DNA of 35,613 nt from Mangrovactinospora gilvigrisea (lineage in GTDB: Bacteria > Actinomycetota > Actinomycetes > Streptomycetales > Streptomycetaceae): contig NZ_MLCF01000030.1 in NCBI RefSeq assembly GCF_001879105.1, forward strand, positions 1-35,613. The letters run 5' to 3'. The translations under genes and the position numbers were made by a program. Below, one piece after another: positions 8,456-17,411 of this stretch. Within the stretch, counting starts at the first letter, position 1; the number at the start of each line of letters is the position of its first letter. Below the pieces are notes generated by a model, which was given only the letters and a program-made list of their open reading frames with translations, was not told the origin of the DNA and ran no database searches.

Positions 8456-10608
8456 CCTCGGAAGGAAAGACGGCTGTGTCGTCCACCCCAACCCTCACGG
8501 CGGAGCCGGGCCAGACCCCCGGCAAGGCGCCGGAGCCGCACGGCGAGGCCTCGGCCGCCCGTGTCGGCGGGGGCCTCTTCGACCCGAAGATGCTCTGGTC
8601 CGCGCTGCCGGACGCGTTCCGCAAGCTCGACCCCCGGCTGATGGTCAAGTCGCCGGTGATGTTCGTGGTCGAGATCGGCTCCGTGCTGACCCTGATCCTG
8701 GCCTGCTTCAAGCCCAGCGGCTTCGTCTGGGGCATCACCGTCTGGCTCTGGTTCACCGTGGTCTTCGCGAACCTGGCGGAGGCGGTGGCCGAGGGCCGCG
8801 GCAAGGCCCAGGCCGAGACGCTCCGCAAGGCCAAGACCGAGACGATGGCCCGCCGGCTGGTCGGCGGCAAGCGCGACGGCGCCGAGGAGCAGGTGCCCGG
8901 CACCGAGCTGACCATCGGCGACCTGGTGGTCTGCGAGGCCGGCGACATCATCCCCGGTGACGGCGACGTCATCGAGGGCGTGGCGAGCATCGACGAGTCG
9001 GCGATCACCGGCGAGTCGGCGCCCGTCATCCGCGAGTCCGGCGGTGACCGCTCGGCCGTCACCGGCGGCACCAAGGTGCTCTCCGACCGGGTCATCATCC
9101 GGATCAGCACCAAGCCCGGCGAGACCTTCATCGACCGCATGATCGGCCTGGTGGAGGGCGCCTCCCGGCAGAAGACGCCCAACGAGATCGCGCTGAACAT
9201 CCTGCTCGCCTCGCTGACCGTGGTCTTCCTGCTCGCGGTGATGACGCTGCCGCCGATGGCCAACTACGCCAAGGCGCCGCAGACCCTCACCGTGCTGGTG
9301 GCGCTCCTGGTCTGCCTCATCCCGACGACCATCGGGGCGCTGCTCTCCTCGATCGGCATCGCCGGCATGGACCGGTTGGTGCAGCGGAACGTCCTGGCGA
9401 TGTCCGGACGCGCCGTGGAGGCCGCCGGCGACGTCAGCACCCTGCTGCTCGACAAGACCGGCACCATCACCTACGGCAACCGGCGCGCCGACGCCTTCGT
9501 CCCGATGGCCGGCGTCTCGGACGCCCAGGTCGCCGAGGCGGCCCGGCTCTCCTCGCTCGCCGACGAGACGCCCGAGGGGCGTTCCATCGTCGAACTGGCG
9601 GACACCCGCTACGGGTTCGACGACGCGAACGGCGCCGGTGACGACGCCGTCTTCATCGAGTTCACCGCGCAGACCCGGATGAGCGGCGTCGACCTGGGCG
9701 GCGGCGCGTCCGCCCGCAGCATCCGAAAGGGCGCCGCCGGCTCCGTCCTCGCCTGGGTCGAGGAGAACGGCAGCACCTCCCCCGAGCAGGCCCGCACCGT
9801 GGTCGACGAGATCTCCTCGGCCGGCGGCACCCCGCTGCTGGTGGCCGTCAGGGACGCCGACGGCGCCCGGGTGCTCGGCGTCATCCACCTCAAGGACGTC
9901 GTCAAGGAGGGCATGCGGGAGCGGTTCGACGAGCTGCGGAAGATGGGCATCCGCACCGTCATGATCACCGGTGACAACCCGCGCACCGCGGCGGCCATCG
10001 CCGAGGAGGCCGGCGTCGACGACTACCTCGCCGAGGCCACCCCCGAGGACAAGATGGCCCTCATCAAGCGGGAGCAGGCCGGCGGCCACCTGGTCGCCAT
10101 GACCGGCGACGGCACCAACGACGCCCCCGCGCTGGCCCAGGCGGACGTCGGGGTGGCGATGAACACCGGGACCTCGGCCGCCAAGGAGGCCGGGAACATG
10201 GTGGACCTGGACTCCAACCCGACCAAGCTGATCGAGATCGTCGAGATCGGCAAGCAGCTGCTCATCACCCGCGGCGCGCTCACCACGTTCTCCATCGCCA
10301 ACGACGTCGCGAAGTACTTCGCGATCCTCCCGGCGATGTTCGCGGTGGCCTACCCGGGGCTGAACAAGCTCAACATCATGGACCTCTCGACCCCGAAGTC
10401 CGCGATCCTCTCGGCGGTCATCTTCAACGCGCTGATCATCATCGCGCTGATCCCGCTCTCCCTGAAGGGCGTCCGCTACCGCCCGCTGTCCGCCGACCGG
10501 ATGCTGCGCCGCAACATCCTCGTCTACGGCATCGGCGGCCTGATCATCCCGTTCGTCGGGATCAAGCTCATCGACCTGCTCGTCTCTCTCATCCCCGGGA
10601 TCGGCTGA
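8452..10608 (+). CDS. kdpB: KdpB, P-type ATPase subunit
   Basis: KdpB (718 aa) couples ATP hydrolysis to K+ uptake through KdpA. Key motifs are all present: TGES in the actuator domain (186-189), the membrane motif [13 protein letters not shown] (288-300), the phosphorylation site DKTGT with Asp334, and the hinge TGDGTNDAP (551-559). The first 40 residues are a polar Ala/Pro/Thr-rich extension before the conserved [20 protein letters not shown], longer than in E. coli KdpB. I chose the ATG that overlaps the kdpA stop; a GTG about eight codons later is an alternative. Ser188, in TGES, is the residue whose phosphorylation inhibits E. coli KdpB at high K+ as I recall, so that control could operate here. 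Confidence 0.96.
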   Translation: MTSEGKTAVSSTPTLTAEPGQTPGKAPEPHGEASAARVGGGLFDPKMLWSALPDAFRKLDPRLMVKSPVMFVVEIGSVLTLILACFKPSGFVWGITVWLWFTVVFANLAEAVAEGRGKAQAETLRKAKTETMARRLVGGKRDGAEEQVPGTELTIGDLVVCEAGDIIPGDGDVIEGVASIDESAITGESAPVIRESGGDRSAVTGGTKVLSDRVIIRISTKPGETFIDRMIGLVEGASRQKTPNEIALNILLASLTVVFLLAVMTLPPMANYAKAPQTLTVLVALLVCLIPTTIGALLSSIGIAGMDRLVQRNVLAMSGRAVEAAGDVSTLLLDKTGTITYGNRRADAFVPMAGVSDAQVAEAARLSSLADETPEGRSIVELADTRYGFDDANGAGDDAVFIEFTAQTRMSGVDLGGGASARSIRKGAAGSVLAWVEENGSTSPEQARTVVDEISSAGGTPLLVAVRDADGARVLGVIHLKDVVKEGMRERFDELRKMGIRTVMITGDNPRTAAAIAEEAGVDDYLAEATPEDKMALIKREQAGGHLVAMTGDGTNDAPALAQADVGVAMNTGTSAAKEAGNMVDLDSNPTKLIEIVEIGKQLLITRGALTTFSIANDVAKYFAILPAMFAVAYPGLNKLNIMDLSTPKSAILSAVIFNALIIIALIPLSLKGVRYRPLSADRMLRRNILVYGIGGLIIPFVGIKLIDLLVSLIPGIG

Positions 10609-10610
10609 CC

Positions 10611-11249
10611 ATGGCTGGCACCAAGACCAACTCCCGCGTCCGCGTGGTGTGGACCGGCATCCGAGCGGTGCTCGTCCTCACCGTGGTGTGCGGCATCGTG
10701 TACCCGCTCGTGGTGACCGGCCTCGCGCAGGGCATCTTCCACGACAAGGCCAACGGGTCCATCGTCAAGGTGGACGGAAAGAACGTCGCGTCGTCCCTCG
10801 TCGGGCAGTACTGGGGCACCGCGAAGACCGTCAAGCAGAACGGCGAGGAGGTGACCGTGGTGACCCCGAACCCCAAGTGGTTCCAGCCGCGGCCGTCGAC
10901 CTCCAACTACGACCCGGCCGCCTCCGGGGCGTCCAACCTGGCGCTGAGCAACCCCGAGCTCACCAAGACGGTCGAGCAGCGCAAGGCCGACGTCGCGAAG
11001 TTCAACGGGGTGAGCGAGAGCGCGGTGCCGGCCGACGCCGTCACCGCCTCCGGCTCCTCCCTCGACCCGCAGATCTCCCCGGCCTACGCCAAGCTGCAGA
11101 TCGACCGGGTGGCCCGGGTCAACCACCTCTCCGCGACCGCCGTGGCCAAGCTCGTCGACGCGCATGTGCAGGGCCGTACGCTGGGGATTCTCGGCGATCC
11201 GCGGGTCAATGTGCTCGAATTGAACCTCGCGCTCGCCACGATGAGCTGA
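10611..11249 (+). CDS. kdpC: KdpC, K+-transporting ATPase subunit C
   Basis: KdpC (212 aa) is the single-span subunit that increases ATP affinity and stabilises KdpAB. It has one N-terminal membrane helix (about 14-38, with VVCGIVYPLVVTG) and an outward-facing domain with family motifs: GSIV near 49-52, SSLVGQYW, FQPRPS, SGSSLDPQISP (the most conserved block) and ARVNHLS. The start is two bases after the kdpB stop. The segment after the FQPRPS motif has the ASGASNLALSNPEL signature. Length is slightly above the E. coli protein (190). Confidence 0.95.
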   Translation: MAGTKTNSRVRVVWTGIRAVLVLTVVCGIVYPLVVTGLAQGIFHDKANGSIVKVDGKNVASSLVGQYWGTAKTVKQNGEEVTVVTPNPKWFQPRPSTSNYDPAASGASNLALSNPELTKTVEQRKADVAKFNGVSESAVPADAVTASGSSLDPQISPAYAKLQIDRVARVNHLSATAVAKLVDAHVQGRTLGILGDPRVNVLELNLALATMS

Positions 11250-11268
11250 GAGTCCGGAAGCGGGAGCC

Positions 11269-13827
11269 ATGGCACGCGGAACACTGCGCATCTACCTGGG
11301 TGCGGCGCCCGGCGTGGGCAAGACCTACGCCATGCTCGGCGAGGCCCACCGCCGCCTGGAGCGCGGCGGGGACGTCGTCGTCGGCTTCGTGGAGACCCAC
11401 GACCGGCCGCGCACCAAGGTGATGCTCGCCGGGCTCGAGCAGGTGCCCCGCCGGGAGATCGAGTACCGCGGCGGCGTCTTCACCGAGATGGACGTCGACG
11501 CGGTGCTCGCCCGCAACCCGGGCACCGCGCTCGTCGACGAGCTCGCGCACAGCAACATCCCCGGCTCCCGCAACGCCAAGCGCTGGCAGGACATCGAGGA
11601 GCTGCTCTCCGCCGGGATCAACGTCGTCTCGACGGTCAACATCCAGCACCTGGAGTCGCTCAACGACGTGGTGGAGAGCATCACCGGGGTGGTCCAGAAG
11701 GAGACCGTCCCGGACGAGGTGGTGCGGCGCGCCGACCAGATCGAACTGGTCGACATGTCGCCCGAGGCGCTGCGCCGCCGGCTGGCGCACGGCAACATCT
11801 ACCTGCCCGACAAGGTCGACGCGGCGCTCTCCCAGTACTTCCGGGTCGGCAACCTCGCCGCGCTGCGCGAGCTGGCGCTGCTGTGGACGGCCGACCGGGT
11901 CGACGAGCACCTGAAGAAGTACCGCGACGACCGGGGCATCACCGGCACCTGGCCGGCCCGCGAGCGGGTGGTCGTCGGGCTCACCGGAGGGCCGGAGGGG
12001 GAAACGCTCCTGCGCAGGGGCGCCCGGATGGCCGCCCGCGGGGCCGGCGGCGAGCTGATGGCCGTTCACATCACCGGCGGCGACGCGCTCTCCGCGGGCG
12101 CGTCGCCGGCCCGGCTGGCCCGGCAGAGCCGGCTCACCGAGGAGCTGGGCGGCAGCTACCACTCCGTGATCGGCGACGACATCCCCACCGCGCTGCTGGA
12201 GTTCGCGCGGGGCGTCAACGCCACCCAGATCGTGTTGGGCTCCAGCCGCCGCAAGCCGTGGGAGTACATCTTCGGCCCGGGGGTGGGCGCCACGGTGGCG
12301 CGGCTCTCCGGCGAGGTCGACGTGCACATCGTCACCCACGAGTACGCCGGCAAGGGCTATGCGCTGCCCCGGTTCCGCAAGGTGGGGCTGGGCATGCCGC
12401 GGACGGTGGCGGGCTGGATCGTGGGCGTCGGGCTGCCGATTGCCCTCACCCCGCTGCTGACCACGTTCCACAAGGGCTTCTCCTCGGCCACCGACATGCT
12501 GCTCTACCTGGCCTGCACGGTCGCCGCGGCGCTGCTGGGCGGGCTCTTCCCGTCGCTCGCCTCGGCGATCGTCGGCTCGCTGCTGTGGAACTGGTACTTC
12601 ACCGCGCCGTACCACACGCTCACCATCCAGCAGCCGGACAACATGGTGGCGTTGGCGATCTTCGTGGCCACGGCCCTGGCGGTGGCCTGGGTGGTCGACC
12701 TGGCCGCCCGGCGCACCGCCCAGGCGGCCCGCAGCCGGGCGGAGTCCGAGACGCTGAGCCTGCTGGCCAACAGCGTGCTCCGCGGCGAGCAGGCGCTGCC
12801 CGCGCTGCTGGAGCGCGTCCGGGAGACCTTCGCGGTGGACTCGGTGGCGCTGCTGGAGCGCGCCGACGACCGCTCGCCGTGGGTCTGCGTGGACGCGGTG
12901 GGCGACGTTCCGGCCTGCGAGCGGCCGGAGGACGCGGATGTGGAGATCCCCGTCAACGACGACCTGTCGCTGGTGCTGCGCGGCCGGGTGCTGCCCGCCG
13001 AGGACCGCCGGGTGCTCGGCGCCTTCGCGGCCCAGGCCGCGGTGGTGCTGGAGCGGCAGCGGCTGGTGGACGAGGCCGCCTCGGCGCGCCGCCAGGCCGA
13101 GGGCAACAAGATCCGCACCGCGCTGCTCGCCGCCGTCTCGCACGATCTGCGCACCCCGCTGGCCGGTATCAAGGCCTCGGTGACCAGCCTGCGTTCGCAG
13201 GACGTCTCCTGGTCGCCGGAGGACGAGGCGGAGCTGCTGGCCGGAATCGAGGAGGGCGCCGACCGGTTGGACAATCTGGTGGGCAACCTGCTGGACATGA
13301 GCCGGCTGCACACCGACACGCTCACCCCGCTGATGGCGGACGTCTCGCTGGACGAGGTGGTGCCGGCCGCGCTGCGCGGCCTGCCGCCGGGCCGCGTCAC
13401 ACTGGAGTTCGCCGAGTCGCTGCCGGCGGTGCGCGCCGACGCGGGCCTGCTGGAGCGGGTGGTGGCGAACGTGGTGGAGAACGCCGTGAAGTACGGGGCC
13501 GCGGAGGAGCGGCCCGTCCGGGTGCGCGCGGACGTGGTGGGCGACCGGCTGGAGCTGCGGGTGGTCGACCACGGCCCGGGTGTCGGCGACGACGACAAGG
13601 AGCAGGTCTTCGAGCCGTTCCAGCGGCTCGGGGACGCGCCGCGGGGCGCCGGGGTGGGCCTCGGCCTCGCGGTGGCCCGGGGCTTCGCGGAGGCGATGGA
13701 CGGCGCCCTGCAGGCCGAGGACACTCCCGGCGGCGGGCTGACGATGGTGCTCAGCCTGCGCACGGCGGACGGTGCGGCGCAGGTGGGGCGGGATGCCGTC
13801 AGCACAGCGGAGGGGGCGGTGACATGA
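11269..13827 (+). CDS. kdpD: KdpD, sensor kinase for potassium and osmotic stress
   Basis: This 852-residue membrane histidine kinase controls KdpE. It has the full family layout: an N-terminal KdpD domain with Walker A GAAPGVGKT (11-19) and a Walker B-like LVDELAHSN (88-96); a universal-stress-protein-like domain (about 232-358); four membrane helices (about 381-480); a GAF-like region (about 500-600); HisKA with phospho-acceptor His625 in AAVSHDLRTPLAG; and a HATPase domain with NVVENAVKYG and GVGLGLAVARG. It starts 20 bases after kdpC and overlaps kdpE by four bases. In firmicutes the stress-protein domain can bind cyclic di-AMP; I do not see the staphylococcal FTAXY motif here, so that input is unproven. 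Confidence 0.95.
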   Translation: MARGTLRIYLGAAPGVGKTYAMLGEAHRRLERGGDVVVGFVETHDRPRTKVMLAGLEQVPRREIEYRGGVFTEMDVDAVLARNPGTALVDELAHSNIPGSRNAKRWQDIEELLSAGINVVSTVNIQHLESLNDVVESITGVVQKETVPDEVVRRADQIELVDMSPEALRRRLAHGNIYLPDKVDAALSQYFRVGNLAALRELALLWTADRVDEHLKKYRDDRGITGTWPARERVVVGLTGGPEGETLLRRGARMAARGAGGELMAVHITGGDALSAGASPARLARQSRLTEELGGSYHSVIGDDIPTALLEFARGVNATQIVLGSSRRKPWEYIFGPGVGATVARLSGEVDVHIVTHEYAGKGYALPRFRKVGLGMPRTVAGWIVGVGLPIALTPLLTTFHKGFSSATDMLLYLACTVAAALLGGLFPSLASAIVGSLLWNWYFTAPYHTLTIQQPDNMVALAIFVATALAVAWVVDLAARRTAQAARSRAESETLSLLANSVLRGEQALPALLERVRETFAVDSVALLERADDRSPWVCVDAVGDVPACERPEDADVEIPVNDDLSLVLRGRVLPAEDRRVLGAFAAQAAVVLERQRLVDEAASARRQAEGNKIRTALLAAVSHDLRTPLAGIKASVTSLRSQDVSWSPEDEAELLAGIEEGADRLDNLVGNLLDMSRLHTDTLTPLMADVSLDEVVPAALRGLPPGRVTLEFAESLPAVRADAGLLERVVANVVENAVKYGAAEERPVRVRADVVGDRLELRVVDHGPGVGDDDKEQVFEPFQRLGDAPRGAGVGLGLAVARGFAEAMDGALQAEDTPGGGLTMVLSLRTADGAAQVGRDAVSTAEGAVT

Positions 13828-14570
13828 CGGGTGTTCGGGACCGGGAGCAGCGGGAGAGTCGGGAGCGCGAGGGTGGAGACGCAGCGGTGACGCGGGTACT
13901 GGTGGTGGACGACGAGCCGCAGATCGTCCGCGCGCTGGTGATCAATCTGCGGGCCCGGGGCTATCGCGTCGACGCCGCCGAGGACGGGGCGAAGGCGCTG
14001 GCCGCGGCGGCCGCGCGGCACCCCGATGTGGTGGTGCTCGACCTGGGGCTGCCCGACATGGACGGCCTCGAGGTGATCCGCGGGCTGCGCGGCTGGACGC
14101 GGGTGCCGATCATCGTGCTGTCGGCGCGGCACGCGTCCGACGAGAAGGTGGACGCGCTGGACGCGGGCGCGGACGACTACGTCACCAAGCCGTTCGGCAT
14201 GGACGAGTTGCTGGCCCGGCTGCGGGCGGCGGTGCGGCGCGCGGAGCCGGTGGCGGCGGACACCGACGACGCGGTGGTGAACACCGCCGACTTCACGGTG
14301 GATCTGGCGGCGAAGCGGGTGGGCCGCGGGGGCACGGATGTGCGGCTCACGCCCACGGAGTGGCACCTGCTTGAGGTCCTGGTGCGGAACCCGGGGCGGC
14401 TGGTGAGCCAGCAGCAGCTGCTGAAGGAGGTGTGGGGGCCGTCGTACCGGACGGAGACGAACTATCTGCGGGTCTACATGGCGCAGTTGCGGCGGAAGCT
14501 GGAGCCGGATCCGGCCCGGCCGCGGTACTTCGTCACGGAGCCCGGGATGGGGTACCGGTTCGAGGGCTAG
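13824..14570 (+). CDS. kdpE: KdpE, response regulator of the kdp operon
   Basis: This OmpR/PhoB-type regulator (248 aa) has a receiver domain (about 23-138) with TRVLVVDDEPQIVRAL, phospho-acceptor Asp73 in VVVLDLGLP, and Lys122 in DDYVTKPFG. A winged-helix DNA-binding domain follows (about 150-248), with LTPTEWHLLEVLVRNPGRLVS and a GMGYRFEG end. I took the ATG that overlaps the kdpD stop because GGAGGGGG precedes it. A GTG at 13887, with GGTGGAGA upstream, would give the usual KdpE start; the extra 21 residues are charged and unstructured. It closes the kdp operon and probably binds the direct repeats at 6390-6439. Confidence 0.95.
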   Translation: MTGVRDREQRESREREGGDAAVTRVLVVDDEPQIVRALVINLRARGYRVDAAEDGAKALAAAAARHPDVVVLDLGLPDMDGLEVIRGLRGWTRVPIIVLSARHASDEKVDALDAGADDYVTKPFGMDELLARLRAAVRRAEPVAADTDDAVVNTADFTVDLAAKRVGRGGTDVRLTPTEWHLLEVLVRNPGRLVSQQQLLKEVWGPSYRTETNYLRVYMAQLRRKLEPDPARPRYFVTEPGMGYRFEG

Positions 14571-14592
14571 CCGGGCGCTCGGCGCCGACCGG

Positions 14593-14598
14593 TAGCCT
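14593..14598 (+). promoter_or_regulatory. -10 box for a leaderless OB-fold gene transcript
   Basis: TAGCCT fits TANNNT and ends eight bases before the ATG at 14607, with no convincing ribosome-binding site between. It implies that the OB-fold and DUF3159 genes have their own promoter after kdpE. Confidence 0.5.
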
Positions 14599-14606
14599 GG
14601 GGGGTT

Positions 14607-15002
14607 ATGGGTGGCGAGCAGAAGGCGCAGGGGCGGTTCCGGCGGATGCTGGGGCGGCTGACCTCCAGCGAGGAGGAGCTCCAGGCCGAGGAGCTGCAGC
14701 AGGAGACCGAGGAGACCGGTGCCGTGCCGATCGCCCGTTGCGGGGATCGCGAGATCGTCACCGTGACCGGTACGCTGCGGACGGTGACACTGCGGCCGCG
14801 GGCCGGGGTGCCGGCGCTGGAGGCCGAGCTCTTCGACGGGTCGGCCGCGCTCGACCTGGTGTGGCTGGGGCGGCGCTCCATCGCCGGCGTCGAGCCCGGC
14901 TGCCGCCTGGTGGCGCGCGGGCGCGTCGGCATGAGCCGCGGGCGCCCGGTGATGTTCAACCCCTGGTACGAACTGCGGCCGGTGGGAAGCGGACGGGAGT
15001 GA
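14607..15002 (+). CDS. OB-fold nucleic acid-binding domain protein, 131 aa
   Basis: The protein has a charged N-terminal helix (about 8-35) followed by an OB-fold-like beta domain (about 40-125): REIVTVTGTLRTVTLRP, LEAELFDGSAALDLVWLGRR and CRLVARGRVGMSRGRPVMFNPWYEL. This pattern, with a G near strand 1 and FDGSAAL in the middle, matches the small actinobacterial OB-fold family beside the DUF3159 gene (Rv2694c in M. tuberculosis, as I recall). It probably binds single-stranded nucleic acid, but the target is unknown. It starts at an ATG next to a TAGCCT box and lies four bases before the DUF3159 gene. Confidence 0.82.
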   Translation: MGGEQKAQGRFRRMLGRLTSSEEELQAEELQQETEETGAVPIARCGDREIVTVTGTLRTVTLRPRAGVPALEAELFDGSAALDLVWLGRRSIAGVEPGCRLVARGRVGMSRGRPVMFNPWYELRPVGSGRE

Positions 15003-15006
15003 TTCG

Positions 15007-15747
15007 GTGAGCGAGGACGTCGCGGCGGTCGAGGAGGGGGCCGCGGAGCCGCCGGTGCCCGGTCGGCAGGCGCCGGCGGCTGCGGAATCGGATCCTGGCG
15101 GGACGGCTTCGCTGGTCGAGGCGTTCGGCGGGGTCCGCGGGATGGTCGACATGACCGTCCCCGGTCTGGTCTTCGTCCTCGTCTACACGATCTGGCACCA
15201 GCTGGCCGCGGCGAGCCTCGCCGCGTTCGGGCTGACGATCGCGCTCGGCGTGGTCCGGCTGGTGCGGCGCGAGACGCTGCGGCACGCGTTCGGCGGCGTC
15301 ATCGGCGTGGGCATCGGGGCGTTCATCGCCTGGAAGTCCGGCAAGGCGCAGGACTTCTACCTGCCCGGCATGATCTACGGCCTGGTGCTGCTGGTCGTCT
15401 ACATGGTCTCGGCGCTGGTGCGGTGGCCGCTGATCGGCGTGCTGCTGGGGCCGGTGCTCGGCGAGAACATGTCCTGGCGGACGCAGAACCCGGGCCGGCG
15501 CGCGGCGTACACCAAGGCGACGTGGGTGTGGGTGGCGCTGTTCGCGGTGCGGGCGGCGGTGCTGTTCCCGCTGTACTGGGCGGGGAACGTGACGTGGCTG
15601 GGCGCGGCGAAGGTGGGGTTGGGCGTGCCGTTGTGGCTGGTCGCCATCTACCTGACGTGGCTGGTGCTGGCGAAGGCGCCGGCGCCTTTGAAGGTTGCGG
15701 AGCCGCTGATCGGCGGGGGCCGCAAGGAGGAGCGGGAACGTTCCTGA
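15007..15747 (+). CDS. DUF3159 membrane protein, 246 aa
   Basis: A cytoplasmic Ala/Pro/Glu-rich N-terminus (1-40) precedes about six transmembrane helices, starting with MVDMTVPGLVFVLVYTIW and ending near VPLWLVAIYLTWLVLA. The loop GENMSWRTQNPGRRAAYTKATW between helices 4 and 5 is the strongest DUF3159 signature. The function is unknown. The GTG start at 15007 is four bases from the previous stop, so the two are co-transcribed. It ends before a hairpin that also serves the opposing TrkA-like genes. Its mycobacterial neighbourhood likewise contains RCK proteins, so a link with ion homeostasis is possible but not shown. Confidence 0.83.
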   Translation: MSEDVAAVEEGAAEPPVPGRQAPAAAESDPGGTASLVEAFGGVRGMVDMTVPGLVFVLVYTIWHQLAAASLAAFGLTIALGVVRLVRRETLRHAFGGVIGVGIGAFIAWKSGKAQDFYLPGMIYGLVLLVVYMVSALVRWPLIGVLLGPVLGENMSWRTQNPGRRAAYTKATWVWVALFAVRAAVLFPLYWAGNVTWLGAAKVGLGVPLWLVAIYLTWLVLAKAPAPLKVAEPLIGGGRKEERERS

Positions 15748-15755
15748 GGTTGCCG

Positions 15756-15808
15756 CCCCTTCGCCCCGGCACCCCACCCCTCCGGGGTGCGGCGCCGAAG
15801 CGAAGGGG
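15756..15808. terminator. Bidirectional terminator between convergent genes
   Basis: CCCCTTCGC and GCGAAGGGG (15800-15808) form the outer stem, with an inner ACCCC/GGGGT stem. It lies between the DUF3159 stop (15747) and the stop of the minus-strand RCK gene (15816), so it can end transcripts from both sides. The first 24 bases repeat the sequence at 6294-6317 exactly. Confidence 0.6.
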
Positions 15809-15815
15809 GAAACGG

Positions 15816-16535
15816 TTACTCGGAGGTGGCGCTGCCCGGTTCGGACTGGGCGGCCTTGGCCGCCTGCATCTCGTCGCGGGTGAGCGAGAGCAGGTCCTCC
15901 AGCTGGGTCTCGCGCTCCTGGGCGGCGACGAAGAGCAGCTCGTCGCCGGCCTCCAGCGCGTCGTCCTGGCTCGGCACCAGCACCCGGTGCTCCCGGATGA
16001 TCGTCACCAGCGCGGTGTCCTCGGGCCAGGTGACGTCCCCGACTCGGACGCCCACCAGGGCGGCCTCGTCCGGCAGCGTCAGCTCGACCAGGTTGGCGTC
16101 GCCCTGGCTGAAGCGCAGCAGCCGCACCAGGTCGCCGACGCTGACGGCCTCCTCGACCAGCGCGGACATCAGACGCGGGGTGGAGACGGCGACGTCCACG
16201 CCCCAGGCGTCGTTGAACAGCCATTCGTTGGACGGGTGGTTGATCCGCGCCACCACGCGCGGCACCCCGTACTCGGTCTTGGCCAGCAGCGACACCACCA
16301 GGTTGACCTTGTCGTCGCCGGTGGCGGCGATGACGCAGTGGCAGCGCTGCAGCGCGGCCTCGTCCAGCGAGGTGATCTCGCAGGCGTCGGCGAGCAGCCA
16401 CTCGGCCTGGGGGACCCGCTCCACGGTGATGTGGCTCGGGTTCTTGTCGATGAGCAGGACCTCGTGCCCGTTCTCGAGCAGTTCTCCGGCGATGGAGCGC
16501 CCGACGGCGCCGGCCCCGGCGATCGCGACGCGCAT
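15816..16535 (-). CDS. TrkA/RCK potassium-uptake regulatory protein (second of pair)
   Basis: This 239-residue soluble protein has an N-terminal Rossmann fold (RCK_N) with the NAD/ATP-binding glycine motif GAGAVG (7-12), an acidic residue at the end of strand 2 (Asp30), and IAATGDDKVNLVVSLLAK. An RCK_C domain follows (about 145-215) with VELTLPDEAALVGVRV and LEAGDELLFVAA. Proteins of this kind gate potassium channels or symporters in response to nucleotides. It is downstream of the first RCK gene and shares one base with its stop (TGATG). The pair resembles the ceoB/ceoC pair of M. tuberculosis. No TrkH or KtrB channel gene is nearby, while a KimA-like permease starts across the divergent region. 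Confidence 0.9.
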   Translation of the reverse strand: MRVAIAGAGAVGRSIAGELLENGHEVLLIDKNPSHITVERVPQAEWLLADACEITSLDEAALQRCHCVIAATGDDKVNLVVSLLAKTEYGVPRVVARINHPSNEWLFNDAWGVDVAVSTPRLMSALVEEAVSVGDLVRLLRFSQGDANLVELTLPDEAALVGVRVGDVTWPEDTALVTIIREHRVLVPSQDDALEAGDELLFVAAQERETQLEDLLSLTRDEMQAAKAAQSEPGSATSE

Positions 16536-17206
16536 CAGTTCTCCTCCGGGCCCTTCTCGAACGCCGCCTCGACGGCGGGCAGCTGACTGCGGTGGACCAT
16601 CACATGCACCAGGTCGCCCTCCTGGAGGACCGTCGAGCCGTCCGGCACCACGCCCTCGCCGAGCCGGGTGAGGAAGGCGATCCGGGCACCCGGGTCGGGC
16701 ACCGCGTCCTCCAACTGCCGCACCTTGCGGCCGATCCACTTGGGCGAGGTGTGCACCTCGGCGAGCAGCACGGTGCCGCTCGGGTCCTGCCACTCCGGCT
16801 CGGCGCCGCTGGGCAGCAGCCGGCGCAGCATCTGGTCGGCCGTCCAGCGGACGGTCGCCACGGTGGGGATGCCCAGCCGCTGGTAGACCTCGGCCCGCCG
16901 GGGGTCGTAGATGCGGGCGGCGACGTTCTCGATGCCGAAGGTCTCGCGGGCCACCCGGGCCGCGATGATGTTGGAGTTGTCGCCGCTGGAGACCGCGGCG
17001 AAGGCGCCGGCATCCTCGATGCCGGCCTCCCGCAGCGTGTTGCGGTCGAAGCCGACGCCGGTGACGCGCCGCCCGGAGAAGCCGGAGCCGAGGCGCCGGA
17101 AGGCCGTGGCGTCCTGGTCGACCACGGCCACCGAGTGGCCCTGCTGCTCCAGGGTCCTGGCGAGGGTGGAACCCACCCGCCCGCAACCCATGATCACGAT
17201 GTGCAT
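16535..17206 (-). CDS. TrkA/RCK potassium-uptake regulatory protein (first of pair)
   Basis: This 223-residue protein has RCK_N with the glycine motif GCGRVG (7-12), an Asp at the end of strand 2 (VVDQD) and AVSSGDNSNIIAARVAR, then RCK_C (about 135-215) with LLAEVHTSPKWIGRKV and LQEGDLVHVMVH. The start is the ATG at 17206 (MHIVIMGCGRVG) with GAGAGGTG upstream; longer frames reach 17320 but add no conserved sequence. The two RCK proteins probably form a hetero-oligomeric gating ring, as proposed for the mycobacterial CeoB/CeoC pair. It is divergent from the KimA-like permease gene, 205 bases away, so shared control is plausible. Confidence 0.9.
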   Translation of the reverse strand: MHIVIMGCGRVGSTLARTLEQQGHSVAVVDQDATAFRRLGSGFSGRRVTGVGFDRNTLREAGIEDAGAFAAVSSGDNSNIIAARVARETFGIENVAARIYDPRRAEVYQRLGIPTVATVRWTADQMLRRLLPSGAEPEWQDPSGTVLLAEVHTSPKWIGRKVRQLEDAVPDPGARIAFLTRLGEGVVPDGSTVLQEGDLVHVMVHRSQLPAVEAAFEKGPEEN

Positions 17207-17397
17207 CGCGGTTACCCGCACCTCTCGTGTGCGCCTCGTCGGACGGCCGGGTGCGAGACCCGGACGCGTGATGTCAATGCCACCGCTAACCGTATCCGCT
17301 ACCGTGAGCGGGTTGTGCATCCCCGTTCGGGACCGTTCGCCGCGGGGCCGGGGAAGAGGTTCCGCGGGGCAGGTCGCGACCCCCCGCCCGGATGCCG

Positions 17398-17403
17398 CAT
17401 ACT
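17398..17403 (+). promoter_or_regulatory. -10 box for a leaderless permease transcript
   Basis: CATACT ends eight bases before the GTG at 17412; the gap (TTGCTGCC) has no ribosome-binding site. It supports that GTG as the start. Confidence 0.45.
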
Positions 17404-17411
17404 TGCTGCCC

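Noticed and set aside
17207..17411. A cyclic di-AMP (ydaO-type) riboswitch before the KimA-like gene
   Set aside because: KimA genes of firmicutes often have one, but here the likely transcript starts at the GTG and I see no conserved riboswitch core in the 205 bases.
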